Origin: JANMZO01 sp963763135
GTDB lineage: Bacteria > Actinomycetota > Acidimicrobiia > Acidimicrobiales > JANYDT01
Assembly: GCA_963763135.1 (NCBI GenBank)
Contig: CAVXNJ010000012.1
Span: 1,178,001 to 1,242,000 of the forward strand
Direction of reading: 5' to 3'
DNA length: 64,000 bases
The notes under the pieces were generated by a model, which had not been told where the DNA came from, ran no database searches, and was given only the letters and a program-made list of their open reading frames with translations. Shown here one piece after another: positions 9,428 through 17,393 of this stretch (its first letter is position 1; every line of letters begins with the position of its first letter). The position numbers were made by a program, and so were the translations under genes.

Positions 9428-9475
9428 AGTGAACTTTTCGTCAGTCATGGCCATTTCACTGACCTTTTCGTCAGT
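9428..9475. promoter_or_regulatory. Pair of 18-bp repeats exactly 30 bp apart in the MCP-cheA intergenic region
   Basis: AGTGAACTTTTCGTCAGT (9428-9445) is followed by ACTGACCTTTTCGTCAGT (9458-9475). The second copy is a perfect inverted repeat (ACTGAC-N6-GTCAGT). The 30-base period is close to three helical turns, so both copies face the same side of the DNA. The site lies in the 257-base region between divergent receptor and kinase genes, which suits an operator controlling both. The binding protein is unknown. Confidence 0.6.
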
Positions 9476-9563
9476 TCTCCGATCGGTCAACCGATCAAAG
9501 CCAACGAAGTAGCGCCACGAACGACAAGAAACGGCCGTTCCAACAGACGACGAGGTTGACCAC

Positions 9564-11951
9564 ATGGGTGAGATGGACGAAGTAGTAGTCGAGTTCCTTC
9601 AGGAGGCCACGGAAGGTCTTGACCAGATCGACCGCGATCTCGTTGAACTCGAAGCGCATCCCGAATCGATGGAGAACATTCGTAGTGTCTTCCGAACGAT
9701 GCACACCATCAAGGGCACGTGCGGGTTCCTGGGTTTCGGAACCCTGGAGTCGGTGGCTCATGCCGCGGAGAACCTGCTGGTTCTCATCCGAGACGGCGAA
9801 CTCCCTATAACGGAGGTCATCATCTCGGCGATTCTCAGCTCGATTGATGCGGTTCGTGCTCAGCTCACCGGAATCGAGGAAACGGGAGAGGACCCGGCCA
9901 ACAACTACGACGAGCTTCTTCACCGACTCCACGAACTACAGACCGGTGGATCGGTCGCGTCCGAGGAGATGTCATCCGTGGAAATGTCATCCGAAGCGTT
10001 CTCGTTGTTCGTCACCTCCGCCCAGGAGCTAACGAACGGTGTAGACGCGGCACCCGTGTTCCAAGTCGATCCACTCGTAAGTACACACATCGATGAGCAG
10101 TTGGAAGCCGAACCGTTCGATCAGAGCGAGCCCGTCGACCTGCCCCACCAACTCGTCGGCCAGATCCTCGTCGACACGAACGTCGTGACTCCTGGCGATC
10201 GCTTCCTGGCGCTTCAGGAACAGGCGTTTGGCGATGACCGGCGGCTCGGCGAGATCCTCGTCGAGCACGGAGCGACAACGCCCGAACAGATCGAAGAAGC
10301 AATCTCATCCGAGCACGTGGCGAAGAAGAGCGGATCTTCCGAATCGACCATTCGGGTCGACGTCGGTGTGCTCGATACGTTGATGAATCTCATCGGCGAG
10401 CTGGTTCTGACCCGACACCAGATCGTCCGGTTAGCCGGTACGTCCTCCGACAAGTCCTTCATCGGCCCGGCTCAACGGCTCAGCGCGATCACCTCGGAGC
10501 TACAGGACGAAGTGATGCGAGCACGTATGCAGCCGATCGGGAACGCCTGGTCGAAAATCCCACGGGTCGTTCGCGACCTCGCAAAGGCCTGCTCGAAGAA
10601 GGTCGTTGTTGCGACCGAAGGCGAAGACAGCGAACTCGACAAGACGATTCTCGAGGCAATCAAGGATCCCCTTACGCACCTCGTTCGCAACGCCGTCGAC
10701 CACGGTATCGAAACGCCGGAGCAGCGGATCGCCGCCGGGAAACCCGCCGAAGGCACACTAACTATGCGCGCATATCATGAGTCCGGCCTCGTGATCATCG
10801 AGATCAGCGATGACGGAGCCGGAATCGACGCGAACAAGATCCGCGCCAAGGTTGTCCAAAAGGGTCTTATGACCGAGTCGGAGGCATGGGCCACGGCCGA
10901 CAAGGAGATCCTCGACTGCATCTTCATGGCGGGTTTCTCCACCGCCGAGCAGACCACGACCGTTTCGGGACGCGGGGTGGGCATGGATGTCGTGAAGTCA
11001 AAGATCGAATCAATTCGTGGAACCGTCGAGCTCGTTACAACGGTCGGCCGGGGAACAACGTTCGTCATCCGAATTCCGCTGACCCTGGCCATCGTGCCCG
11101 CGCTCATGGTGCGCGACGGCGATCAGCATTACGCCATCGAGCAGACGAACCTCGTCGAGTTGGTGCGCATCGAAAAGGCCACCATGCAAAAAGACATCGA
11201 GTTCGTACACTCGGTGCCGGTCCATCGGCTTCGCGGCCGGCTACTGGAACTCATCGAGCTTGGTCGCGTCTTCGGCCGCGAAACGCCGCCGCTCTTCGAA
11301 CGATCGAGCATCGACATCGTCGTCGTGAAGGTGGACAACCGCGAGTTCGGGTTGGTCGTTGACGAAACCGAAGACACACAGGACGTCGTCGTGAAGCCAC
11401 TGGGCGGTCACTTCCAGGCTGTCCCGGCCTTTGCCGGTGCGACGATCCGAGCCGACGGCGGTGTGGCCCTGATCCTCGATGTCCGCGCACTTGGCGAGCT
11501 TGCGGGTGCCCGACTCGACCCGACCACCGCGGCCGCAAATCACGACGATGGAATGAACATGTCCGACTCCACGGCGTCGACGCTGGTCGTCCGCATCGGT
11601 GACGCCCAGGTCGCGCTGCCGTTGGCTTCGGTTGTCCGACTCGAGGAGTTCGAGTCGTCGGCGATCGAGTTCATTCGTGGGGCATGGCGGGTTCAGTACC
11701 GAGGTGAGTTGCTTCCGCTGATCGACGGCGGATACCTCGACGTCGGTGGACCCACGGCGTTCTCCATGGGTTCGCAGGGTGAACGGGTGAGCGTGGTGGT
11801 CTGCACGAACGACACCGGTGTGTTCGGTTATGTCGTCGATGACATCGTGGACATCATTGACTGGGCTCCCGAAACCGAAGCGCAGGAAGCCATCGTGCGG
11901 GGAACCGCCACGGTCGTCGTCAACCCGACGACGATGGCCATCTCCAACTGA
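9564..11951 (+). CDS. cheA: Chemotaxis histidine kinase CheA with two CheW-like domains
   Basis: Autophosphorylating kinase of chemosensory arrays, 795 residues. HPt domain with phospho-acceptor His47 in RTMHTIKGTCGFLGF. A linker at about 195-245 contains two copies of a VGQILV/LGEILVEHGATTPEQ motif resembling MshEN or type II secretion ATPase N-terminal repeats. Then come the dimerisation helices (about 265-340) and the HATPase with N box HLVRNAVDHGIE, DDGAGID and GRGVGMDVV. A first CheW-like domain covers about 520-650, and a second, introduced by a short linker, covers about 665-790. No CheY-binding P2 domain is obvious. ATG 9564 has GAGG eight bases upstream. cheY, cheW, cheB and cheR are not in this window. 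Confidence 0.93.
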   Translation: MGEMDEVVVEFLQEATEGLDQIDRDLVELEAHPESMENIRSVFRTMHTIKGTCGFLGFGTLESVAHAAENLLVLIRDGELPITEVIISAILSSIDAVRAQLTGIEETGEDPANNYDELLHRLHELQTGGSVASEEMSSVEMSSEAFSLFVTSAQELTNGVDAAPVFQVDPLVSTHIDEQLEAEPFDQSEPVDLPHQLVGQILVDTNVVTPGDRFLALQEQAFGDDRRLGEILVEHGATTPEQIEEAISSEHVAKKSGSSESTIRVDVGVLDTLMNLIGELVLTRHQIVRLAGTSSDKSFIGPAQRLSAITSELQDEVMRARMQPIGNAWSKIPRVVRDLAKACSKKVVVATEGEDSELDKTILEAIKDPLTHLVRNAVDHGIETPEQRIAAGKPAEGTLTMRAYHESGLVIIEISDDGAGIDANKIRAKVVQKGLMTESEAWATADKEILDCIFMAGFSTAEQTTTVSGRGVGMDVVKSKIESIRGTVELVTTVGRGTTFVIRIPLTLAIVPALMVRDGDQHYAIEQTNLVELVRIEKATMQKDIEFVHSVPVHRLRGRLLELIELGRVFGRETPPLFERSSIDIVVVKVDNREFGLVVDETEDTQDVVVKPLGGHFQAVPAFAGATIRADGGVALILDVRALGELAGARLDPTTAAANHDDGMNMSDSTASTLVVRIGDAQVALPLASVVRLEEFESSAIEFIRGAWRVQYRGELLPLIDGGYLDVGGPTAFSMGSQGERVSVVVCTNDTGVFGYVVDDIVDIIDWAPETEAQEAIVRGTATVVVNPTTMAISN

Positions 11952-12010
11952 CCGCAACTGACGACCCAGTACGAACCCAACTGACGCCTCCGATCGACGG
12001 CCCAACTGAC
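11945..12010. repeat. Four copies of CAACTGAC starting at the cheA stop codon
   Basis: CAACTGAC occurs at 11945, 11955, 11978 and 12003. The first copy contains the cheA TGA. The third copy puts another TGA in frame with cheA, 33 bases on. The last two copies share the longer word CCCAACTGACG. Confidence 0.85.
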
Positions 12011-12057
12011 GAACCACGGATCTTTCCTGGGGTCGTCGGGAGGGCGGTGCGGAACAG

Positions 12058-12723
12058 TCAGGAAAGCGCTGCGATCGCCTTCGAAAGCTGCTGCACGTCA
12101 GGAATGATGATCTTCTGCCGCCCGGTCTCTATGAGGCCGTCACGGCGGTAGGTGGCAAGCGACCTCGCCGTTGCCTCCCGGGTCGATCCGACCCACGCGG
12201 CCAACTCGTCTTGTGTGATGGGCAACGTGGTCGGCCCCGGGGTCGCGGCATGCCGGCGGAACTTCTCTGCCAACTCAAGGAGAAGGTGGCCCACACGAAC
12301 CGTGGTGTTGTCGGTGTCGCGGGTGGCGATCCGGGCGTTCGCCCGACGCAACTGGGCTGAAAGTTCACGGATGACCAGCGAAGCCAACGAGGGTGTGCGA
12401 GCGACTTCATCGAGGAACACGTTGCCCTGCAGTTGCGCCAGGATCGTGGTTTCGGTGGCCGTTGCGGTCGCTGATCGCTTCAGCCGATCAAGCGCTGACA
12501 ACTCACCGAACACCTGACCGGGAACCTTGATACCGAGAAGCACCTCACGACCGACAGGTGTGGTCATCGAGATGTTTATTCGGCCGCTTATCACTGCGTA
12601 CACCGCGTTCGATTCGTCGCCCTCGTGAAACAGAACCTGTCCGGCCTTCAAGGTCATCCGCTGCCCGAGGTGGGACACCACACCCATCAACGTCGTCGCC
12701 TCGCTGGGCGCATTCGGAGCCAT
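12058..12723 (-). CDS. Crp/Fnr-family transcriptional regulator
   Basis: 221 residues. An N-terminal cyclic-nucleotide-binding beta-roll (about 20-130, with GQVLFHEGDESNAVYAVISG and GQVFGELSALD) is followed by a dimer helix and a winged helix-turn-helix (about 165-215). The recognition helix reads GSTREATARSLATYR, which keeps the Arg-Glu pair that E. coli CRP uses to read TGTGA. The phosphate-binding cassette FGELSALDRLKRSA is close to the cAMP-type consensus (FGE-ALL..RSA), so cAMP or another nucleotide ligand is plausible. No Fe-S cysteines are present, which argues against an FNR sensor. The gene is divergent from a SARP-type regulator; a CRP-like site lies between them. Confidence 0.92.
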   Translation of the reverse strand: MAPNAPSEATTLMGVVSHLGQRMTLKAGQVLFHEGDESNAVYAVISGRINISMTTPVGREVLLGIKVPGQVFGELSALDRLKRSATATATETTILAQLQGNVFLDEVARTPSLASLVIRELSAQLRRANARIATRDTDNTTVRVGHLLLELAEKFRRHAATPGPTTLPITQDELAAWVGSTREATARSLATYRRDGLIETGRQKIIIPDVQQLSKAIAALS

Positions 12724-12876
12724 GTTTTCCTTTTGAACGCTCGTAGAAATGCCAGATTGCAGGAGTTCGCCAGGAGCAGCAATCCGGCCAACCAGCCTCG
12801 GGTCCGAACCACGCGAAAGCTATCAGCAGATCGGAGGACATGCACTTTTGCCGGGGGTCCCGCAGAGTTCAGGCTC

Positions 12877-12892
12877 TGTGATCCGAGTCATA
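12877..12892. promoter_or_regulatory. Candidate CRP-type operator
   Basis: TGTGATCCGAGTCATA matches the CRP consensus TGTGA-N6-TCACA at nine of ten specified positions. It lies 50 bases before the SARP-type gene start and is about 155 bases from the start of the divergent Crp-family gene, so it could serve autoregulation or control of the neighbour. Confidence 0.5.
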
Positions 12893-12941
12893 TACCAGTG
12901 CCCACATCGTTCGTACTCTCGAGACCGAGAGGAAGATAGCC

Positions 12942-13856
12942 ATGCATTCATTGGATTTGTTGGAGACAACCAAACGCAGAGCACCGGTCGACCAGGCGAT
13001 GGTGCGATTGCTCGGGCCGGTCCGGATCTCGACGGCCCAGAACATTGAAATCCCACTCGCCAGCCGTCAGCAACGGGGCCTCGCCGCGGTGCTGGCCTCC
13101 CACGCCGGACAGACTCTGCGCCCTGAGTACCTCGGCGACTGCATAGGCCTGACACCTGGCGCGCTGCGCACCGCCGTGTCGCGGCTCCGACGAGTGGTAG
13201 GCGAAAACGTCATCACCACGGAATTCGGTGGGTACCGCCTGACCGCCACCGTAGACATCGACGTGTTCGTCAACCTCGTCACCGACACGACCTCGCCAAA
13301 TCGCTTCGAGCGACTGACGCAGGCTCTTGGCATGTGGCAGGGCGAGGCCATTGACGAGTTCCGCGATGATCGTTGGGCACTTGCCAAGGTGATCAAGCTC
13401 GACGAGTTGCGCGCTGGCGCAGTCGAGGACCTGGCGTGCGAACTGCTGAAGCGTTCACGATTCAGCGAAGCGGTCGCGCTCCTCGAAGGTCACATCGCGC
13501 TGAATCCGTTTCGGGATCGGGCTCGAGGGTTGCTCATGCGAGCACTGGCATTCGACGGACGCCAGGTAGATGCACTGCGCGCTTATCAAAGCTACCGGCA
13601 ACTCCTGATAGAGGAGTGTGGAACCGAGCCGTCTCAGGACGTCCGCGATCTCGAACGTCGTATCGCTACGGGCAGCGTCCCGGACGTAGCCGTGAAGACG
13701 CCACCGGTTTCTATGCAGGCCGACCCCAGCGCCCCTTCGAACCACGACAGTCGTTCACACGGCTCGCGAGTCCGCGTCGACCATTGCCGGGTCGGCCGGT
13801 TCGGTTATGCCAGATGGTGGAGGTCCACCGCGACATTCCCGATTCCCAGGTTCTGA
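12942..13856 (+). CDS. SARP/AfsR-type regulator (winged HTH plus BTAD), C-terminus atypical
   Basis: 304 residues. An OmpR-like winged helix-turn-helix (about 22-110, starting VRLLGPVRI) is followed by a bacterial transcriptional activator domain (about 115-245, with LACELLKRSRFSEAVALLEG and ALRAYQSYRQLLIEECGTEPS). This is the SARP layout. In larger relatives the BTAD is followed by an NTPase or cyclase. Here the last roughly 60 residues are unstructured and rich in Ser, Arg and His, as if the reading frame had run out of a longer ancestor. The start ATG has GAGAGGAAG nearby. The downstream gene converges. Targets are unknown. Confidence 0.85.
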   Translation: MHSLDLLETTKRRAPVDQAMVRLLGPVRISTAQNIEIPLASRQQRGLAAVLASHAGQTLRPEYLGDCIGLTPGALRTAVSRLRRVVGENVITTEFGGYRLTATVDIDVFVNLVTDTTSPNRFERLTQALGMWQGEAIDEFRDDRWALAKVIKLDELRAGAVEDLACELLKRSRFSEAVALLEGHIALNPFRDRARGLLMRALAFDGRQVDALRAYQSYRQLLIEECGTEPSQDVRDLERRIATGSVPDVAVKTPPVSMQADPSAPSNHDSRSHGSRVRVDHCRVGRFGYARWWRSTATFPIPRF

Positions 13857-13875
13857 ACAATGGCCGGAGAGCCCG

Positions 13876-15057
13876 TCAGGAGACCAATCGCGTTCGCGCA
13901 CCTCGACCGGTCCCGGTAGCGGGATCACCGTCGATCATCGACAACCTCGCTGAAACGGCGAGGAGCAAGGCGGCGGGGACCGATACGGACGCGGGACCGA
14001 AGCGGTCGATCGCCGCGCCGCCGATCGCCGCCCCCACGGCCGACATCACGGTGCTGGCAGCCTGCATCGCCGAAAAGGCCCGAACGTGAGCGGACTCCGC
14101 TGCCACTTTCGCGGTCAACAGGTTGAGGCCCCCGATGAACGGGGCGGTGGGTAAGCCGGATGCGAACGCCAGCAGCGCGGTCAGCCACACACTCGAATGG
14201 CCGAGCCCGATCATCCCGACCAGCACGGCAAGCACCAGCCCCAACCGGGGTACGGACTTGAGGCCGCGACGTGAGACGATCCAAGCGCCGAGCAGGCTGC
14301 CCGATGCCCAAAACGCAATGATAGGACCGCTCAACTTCTCATGTCCGGTGCTGCGGGCCACTTCGGTGACCGCAATCGTCACCGCCCGAAATGCGGTACC
14401 CGCACAGGCAAACGCAACAATGAGGCGAATCACCGCAGGAGTGATCCACCGGCCGCTTGCTTCGTGTTCGACCGAGCGGCGCGGCGGTTGCCGGGCGACA
14501 GCAACAACTCCTACAGCGGCGAGCAGCGGGGAAATGGCGACGGCCGTAACGGGCCCGCCGATCAGCATGGCGAGGCTCACGAGCAACGGTCCACCGATCC
14601 AGGAAGCCTCGACTGACATGGCGTCCCACGCGAACACCTTCTGGGTTTCGGCGGGCGACGCTCGTTCGGCCAACAACGCGCGGACCACCGGACCGACCGG
14701 CGGCATACTGGCGCCCGCGAGAAACCCGACGACAGCCAACAGGACACTGCTCCCGCTGCCCGCAAGTGCGATGAACGCGGCGATGGCGGGAAAGTGTGAC
14801 AGGGCGAGCAGCGTGAGAACCCGGCCGGCCCGGTCACTGTCGAGGTGGCGGCCGACGAAAACACCGACTCCCCCGATACCGAGTGAGACCGCTCCCGACG
14901 CCAAACCGCCACGGGTCAGGTTGGAGCGATCGGCGACCAGGAGCAGCGACGCGAGCGGCAACGTGACATTTGGAAGTCGACCGAGCGTTCCCGCTATGAG
15001 AAGGGGAAGTAGCGCCTTCGATGTGGCCGGAGCCGCGACGTGATGACTGGTCGGCAT
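13876..15057 (-). CDS. Major facilitator superfamily transporter
   Basis: 393 residues with about 12 hydrophobic helices and few charged loops, consistent with an MFS permease. A glycine-rich loop followed by GVFVGRHLDSDRAGRVL (about 65-80) resembles the conserved loop between helices 2 and 3 (G-x-x-x-D-R-x-G-R). The substrate cannot be told from the sequence; relatives of this short type are often drug or sugar efflux proteins. It is convergent with the SARP-type gene, 19 bases away, and lies 31 bases downstream of coaX on the same strand. Confidence 0.85.
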   Translation of the reverse strand: MPTSHHVAAPATSKALLPLLIAGTLGRLPNVTLPLASLLLVADRSNLTRGGLASGAVSLGIGGVGVFVGRHLDSDRAGRVLTLLALSHFPAIAAFIALAGSGSSVLLAVVGFLAGASMPPVGPVVRALLAERASPAETQKVFAWDAMSVEASWIGGPLLVSLAMLIGGPVTAVAISPLLAAVGVVAVARQPPRRSVEHEASGRWITPAVIRLIVAFACAGTAFRAVTIAVTEVARSTGHEKLSGPIIAFWASGSLLGAWIVSRRGLKSVPRLGLVLAVLVGMIGLGHSSVWLTALLAFASGLPTAPFIGGLNLLTAKVAAESAHVRAFSAMQAASTVMSAVGAAIGGAAIDRFGPASVSVPAALLLAVSARLSMIDGDPATGTGRGARTRLVS

Positions 15058-15088
15058 CAGGTGGTGAAGTGCGGCACGAGTTGGGTTC

Positions 15089-15880
15089 CTAGAGGTTCTT
15101 TTCGAAGATGAGCCGAAGACCGTGGAGGGTGACCCACGGATCGTTGCGGGTCACTTTGCGGCTGTACTGCATGATGAGGGCACCCAGCCCGCCGGTGGAG
15201 ATGACCGTGCATTCGCCCAGTTCAACCTCGATGCGATCGACCATCCCGTCGACCATCGACGCGTACCCGTAGAGCGCTCCGGATTGCAGTGATTCGGCCG
15301 TCGACTTTCCGATGACCGAGCGGGGTTCCACCAGCTCCACCCGACGCAGGGCGGCGGCCCGCTGGAACAGTGCCTCAAGCGATATCTCCATACCCGGAAA
15401 TATGGCGCCGCCCAGGTACTCGCCCTTCGTCGAGATGACGTCGAAGGTCGTTGCGGTACCGAAGTCGACCACGATCGTCGGTGACCCGTAGCGATCAACC
15501 GCCCCGACGGCATTGGCGATGCGGTCGGCACCGACTTCTTTGGGATTGTCGTAAAGCACGGGCATTCCGGTCTTTACACCGGGCTCCAGAACGACCGGCG
15601 CATAGCCGAGGTACCGTTCGCACATCCGCCGCAGGTGGGCGGTGGCCCGGGGTACACCCGAGCAGATCGCGACCCCGTTGATGAAGTCTTTGTCGAAGGT
15701 GTGGCCGTTCACGGCCAGGAACTGGCGCATCAACATGGCCAGCTCATCCGGGGTGCGCTCGGAGTTCGTCGCCAGTCGCCAGTGATCGGCCAGTTCGCTT
15801 CCGTTCGTCATCCCTCGGCTGTCGCTCGGATAGACCCCAACGACGGTTTGCGTGTTTCCTACATCAAGCACCATCAACAT
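15089..15880 (-). CDS. coaX: Type III pantothenate kinase
   Basis: First step of coenzyme A synthesis: phosphorylates pantothenate. 263 residues of the ASKHA fold. The N-terminal phosphate loop is LDVGNTQTVVGVY (about 5-17). KEVGADRIANAVGAVDRYG (about 113-131) and VVDFGTATTFDVIS (about 135-148) hold the catalytic and pantothenate-binding residues, and GGAIFPGMEIS follows. Start ATG 15880. panC, which makes pantothenate, lies about 4 kb away, so both ends of CoA precursor supply are near each other. Confidence 0.96.
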   Translation of the reverse strand: MLMVLDVGNTQTVVGVYPSDSRGMTNGSELADHWRLATNSERTPDELAMLMRQFLAVNGHTFDKDFINGVAICSGVPRATAHLRRMCERYLGYAPVVLEPGVKTGMPVLYDNPKEVGADRIANAVGAVDRYGSPTIVVDFGTATTFDVISTKGEYLGGAIFPGMEISLEALFQRAAALRRVELVEPRSVIGKSTAESLQSGALYGYASMVDGMVDRIEVELGECTVISTGGLGALIMQYSRKVTRNDPWVTLHGLRLIFEKNL

Positions 15881-15984
15881 GGCCGCAAACGCTAGCCCCT
15901 AAGGGCTGAGCGTGACACCTGAGGCGAACTCTGAACTATCGCGGCCCCCCGACGGGCACCAGGGTCGTTCCCGGTCATACCGAG

Positions 15985-16032
15985 TTCACATCGAGATTCA
16001 CATCGAGATTCACATCAAGACTCAGATCGAGA
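15985..16032. repeat. Four 12-bp tandem units across a stop codon
   Basis: TTCACATCGAGA, TTCACATCGAGA, TTCACATCAAGA and CTCAGATCGAGA follow one another without gaps. The last unit contains, on the minus strand, the TGA stop of the small membrane-protein gene. Because the period is 12, every unit repeats an in-frame TGA. Confidence 0.92.
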
Positions 16033-16498
16033 GACGCTCGACCTCGGCCCGGGCGGCACGCTCATCATCGAAGCGCACGACGGCTCCGGACGGGATGACC
16101 CGCCGCAACGCCGCGGCCGCCACATCGGCGTCGGACGCGAGTAGCGGAACTGTCACCGACCGATTGTCACTTCCCAACACCCAGAGCCGGGCCAACGATG
16201 CCCGCTTCGTTGTGTTGGCGATGACGACCGAACGGATCCGATCAGGATCCCGCACGGCCTTCTCCAACCGGGCCCCCGACGTCAGGACAACCAGGGCAAA
16301 CACGGCAAACAGCAGGACACCAATCGCCACGATCACCGTCCCGACGGGTTTCGCCAAGAAATACGCACCCACACCGACGACCACGATGGCTGCCGCGTCT
16401 CGTGCGGCAAATGCCAGCTGCTTTACGGAGCCGGCCCGCACCAGCTTTCGCAACGCCATCGCCGTAGTTGCGTTCGCCGCCTTGTAATCAGTGTTCAT
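16022..16498 (-). CDS. Small membrane protein, unknown function
   Basis: 158 residues, not recognised. Two adjacent hydrophobic helices (about 33-52, AAAIVVVGVGAYFLAKPVG, and about 53-73, VIVAIGVLLFAVFALVVLT) form a hairpin anchor. The remaining roughly 85 residues are soluble, alternating basic and acidic, and probably cytoplasmic. The plus-strand frame opposite is Ser/Arg/Thr-rich and looks like a shadow. It stands alone between coaX and a divergent phosphoesterase-like gene. Its stop codon lies inside a four-unit tandem repeat. Confidence 0.75.
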   Translation of the reverse strand: MNTDYKAANATTAMALRKLVRAGSVKQLAFAARDAAAIVVVGVGAYFLAKPVGTVIVAIGVLLFAVFALVVLTSGARLEKAVRDPDRIRSVVIANTTKRASLARLWVLGSDNRSVTVPLLASDADVAAAALRRVIPSGAVVRFDDERAARAEVERLSI

Positions 16499-16605
16499 CG
16501 GCCCTCACGTCACAGACACTATCCAGGTCGTGCATCGGGCTCGTGTCACGTCGGACCAACCGGTACATTGGCCGTGACCGCCACTGACAATCTTCTGCCG
16601 CGCAT

Positions 16606-17325
16606 ATGACTACCGAACCCGCCAACGACACCATTCAAGACCGCGCTCGACGCCGCTTCGACCGAATCCGTGCCGAAGCCGTCGCTTCCATCCACGACGG
16701 CTCACTCGCTCGAAACATCGACGACGGACGATTCACCACGCCGACCGGTCTGTGTGTCTCGTCCATCGCCCGTGTCAGGTCGAATGCTCCCGGGCTACTT
16801 CCCGGCTTGGGGGAGCTGCAGGATGTAGCGGCTGACACCGGCGACTGCTACCTCTACCCACCTGATTCGCTTCATGTCTCGCTGCTGGCTCTGACCCAGC
16901 GTGAGCACGTGTCGGAGTTCGAACCCGAGCGCCTACGTCGGCTCGTGGAAGCAGCCCAGGATGTTCTTTCAACCATGGGTCCCACGATCGTCCGGTTGGG
17001 GGCGATCAACCTTCTCGCCAACCAGTGGTTTGTCGAAATCGTTCCTTCCGACGACACATGGGCTGCGGCACGGCGGCGAATAGCCGACTCGGCGCGTTTG
17101 GTTGGTGAGGAGCCGATTTCGTTTCCCGACACCGAGCCCATTCACCTGAACCTGGCCCGTGTGAACAGCGGACTTCGCGCCCAACAGGCCCTGGCGTTGC
17201 TCGCCCGACCCTCGACCGATCTCCGAATGACCCTCTCGCTCGTGGAATTGGTGGTGACCGATTTCGTTGTCAGCGGCCCGGCTACGGTCGAACTCGCCCA
17301 GACCGACCTGGGCAACAGGAATTGA
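16606..17325 (+). CDS. 2H-phosphoesterase-like protein (putative 2'-5' RNA ligase fold)
   Basis: 239 residues. Two short histidine motifs, LHVSLLAL (about 90) and IHLNLARVN (about 185), sit about 95 residues apart, as in the 2H phosphoesterase superfamily, where two His-x-Thr/Ser motifs act on 2',3'-cyclic or 2'-5' phosphodiesters. The second motif has Asn in place of Thr/Ser, so activity is uncertain. The start ATG 16606 has no Shine-Dalgarno. It is 68 bases upstream of the M20 peptidase gene on the same strand and may be co-transcribed. Confidence 0.55.
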   Translation: MTTEPANDTIQDRARRRFDRIRAEAVASIHDGSLARNIDDGRFTTPTGLCVSSIARVRSNAPGLLPGLGELQDVAADTGDCYLYPPDSLHVSLLALTQREHVSEFEPERLRRLVEAAQDVLSTMGPTIVRLGAINLLANQWFVEIVPSDDTWAAARRRIADSARLVGEEPISFPDTEPIHLNLARVNSGLRAQQALALLARPSTDLRMTLSLVELVVTDFVVSGPATVELAQTDLGNRN

Positions 17326-17393
17326 AGAGCTGACCGGACACGGTCGAGCGTTGGCAGTCGACACCGAAACCACTGGAGAGCTACCGTCGGCAT

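Noticed and set aside
11241..12017. 258-codon minus-strand frame inside cheA
   Set aside because: Antisense to the CheW-like domains, no family character.
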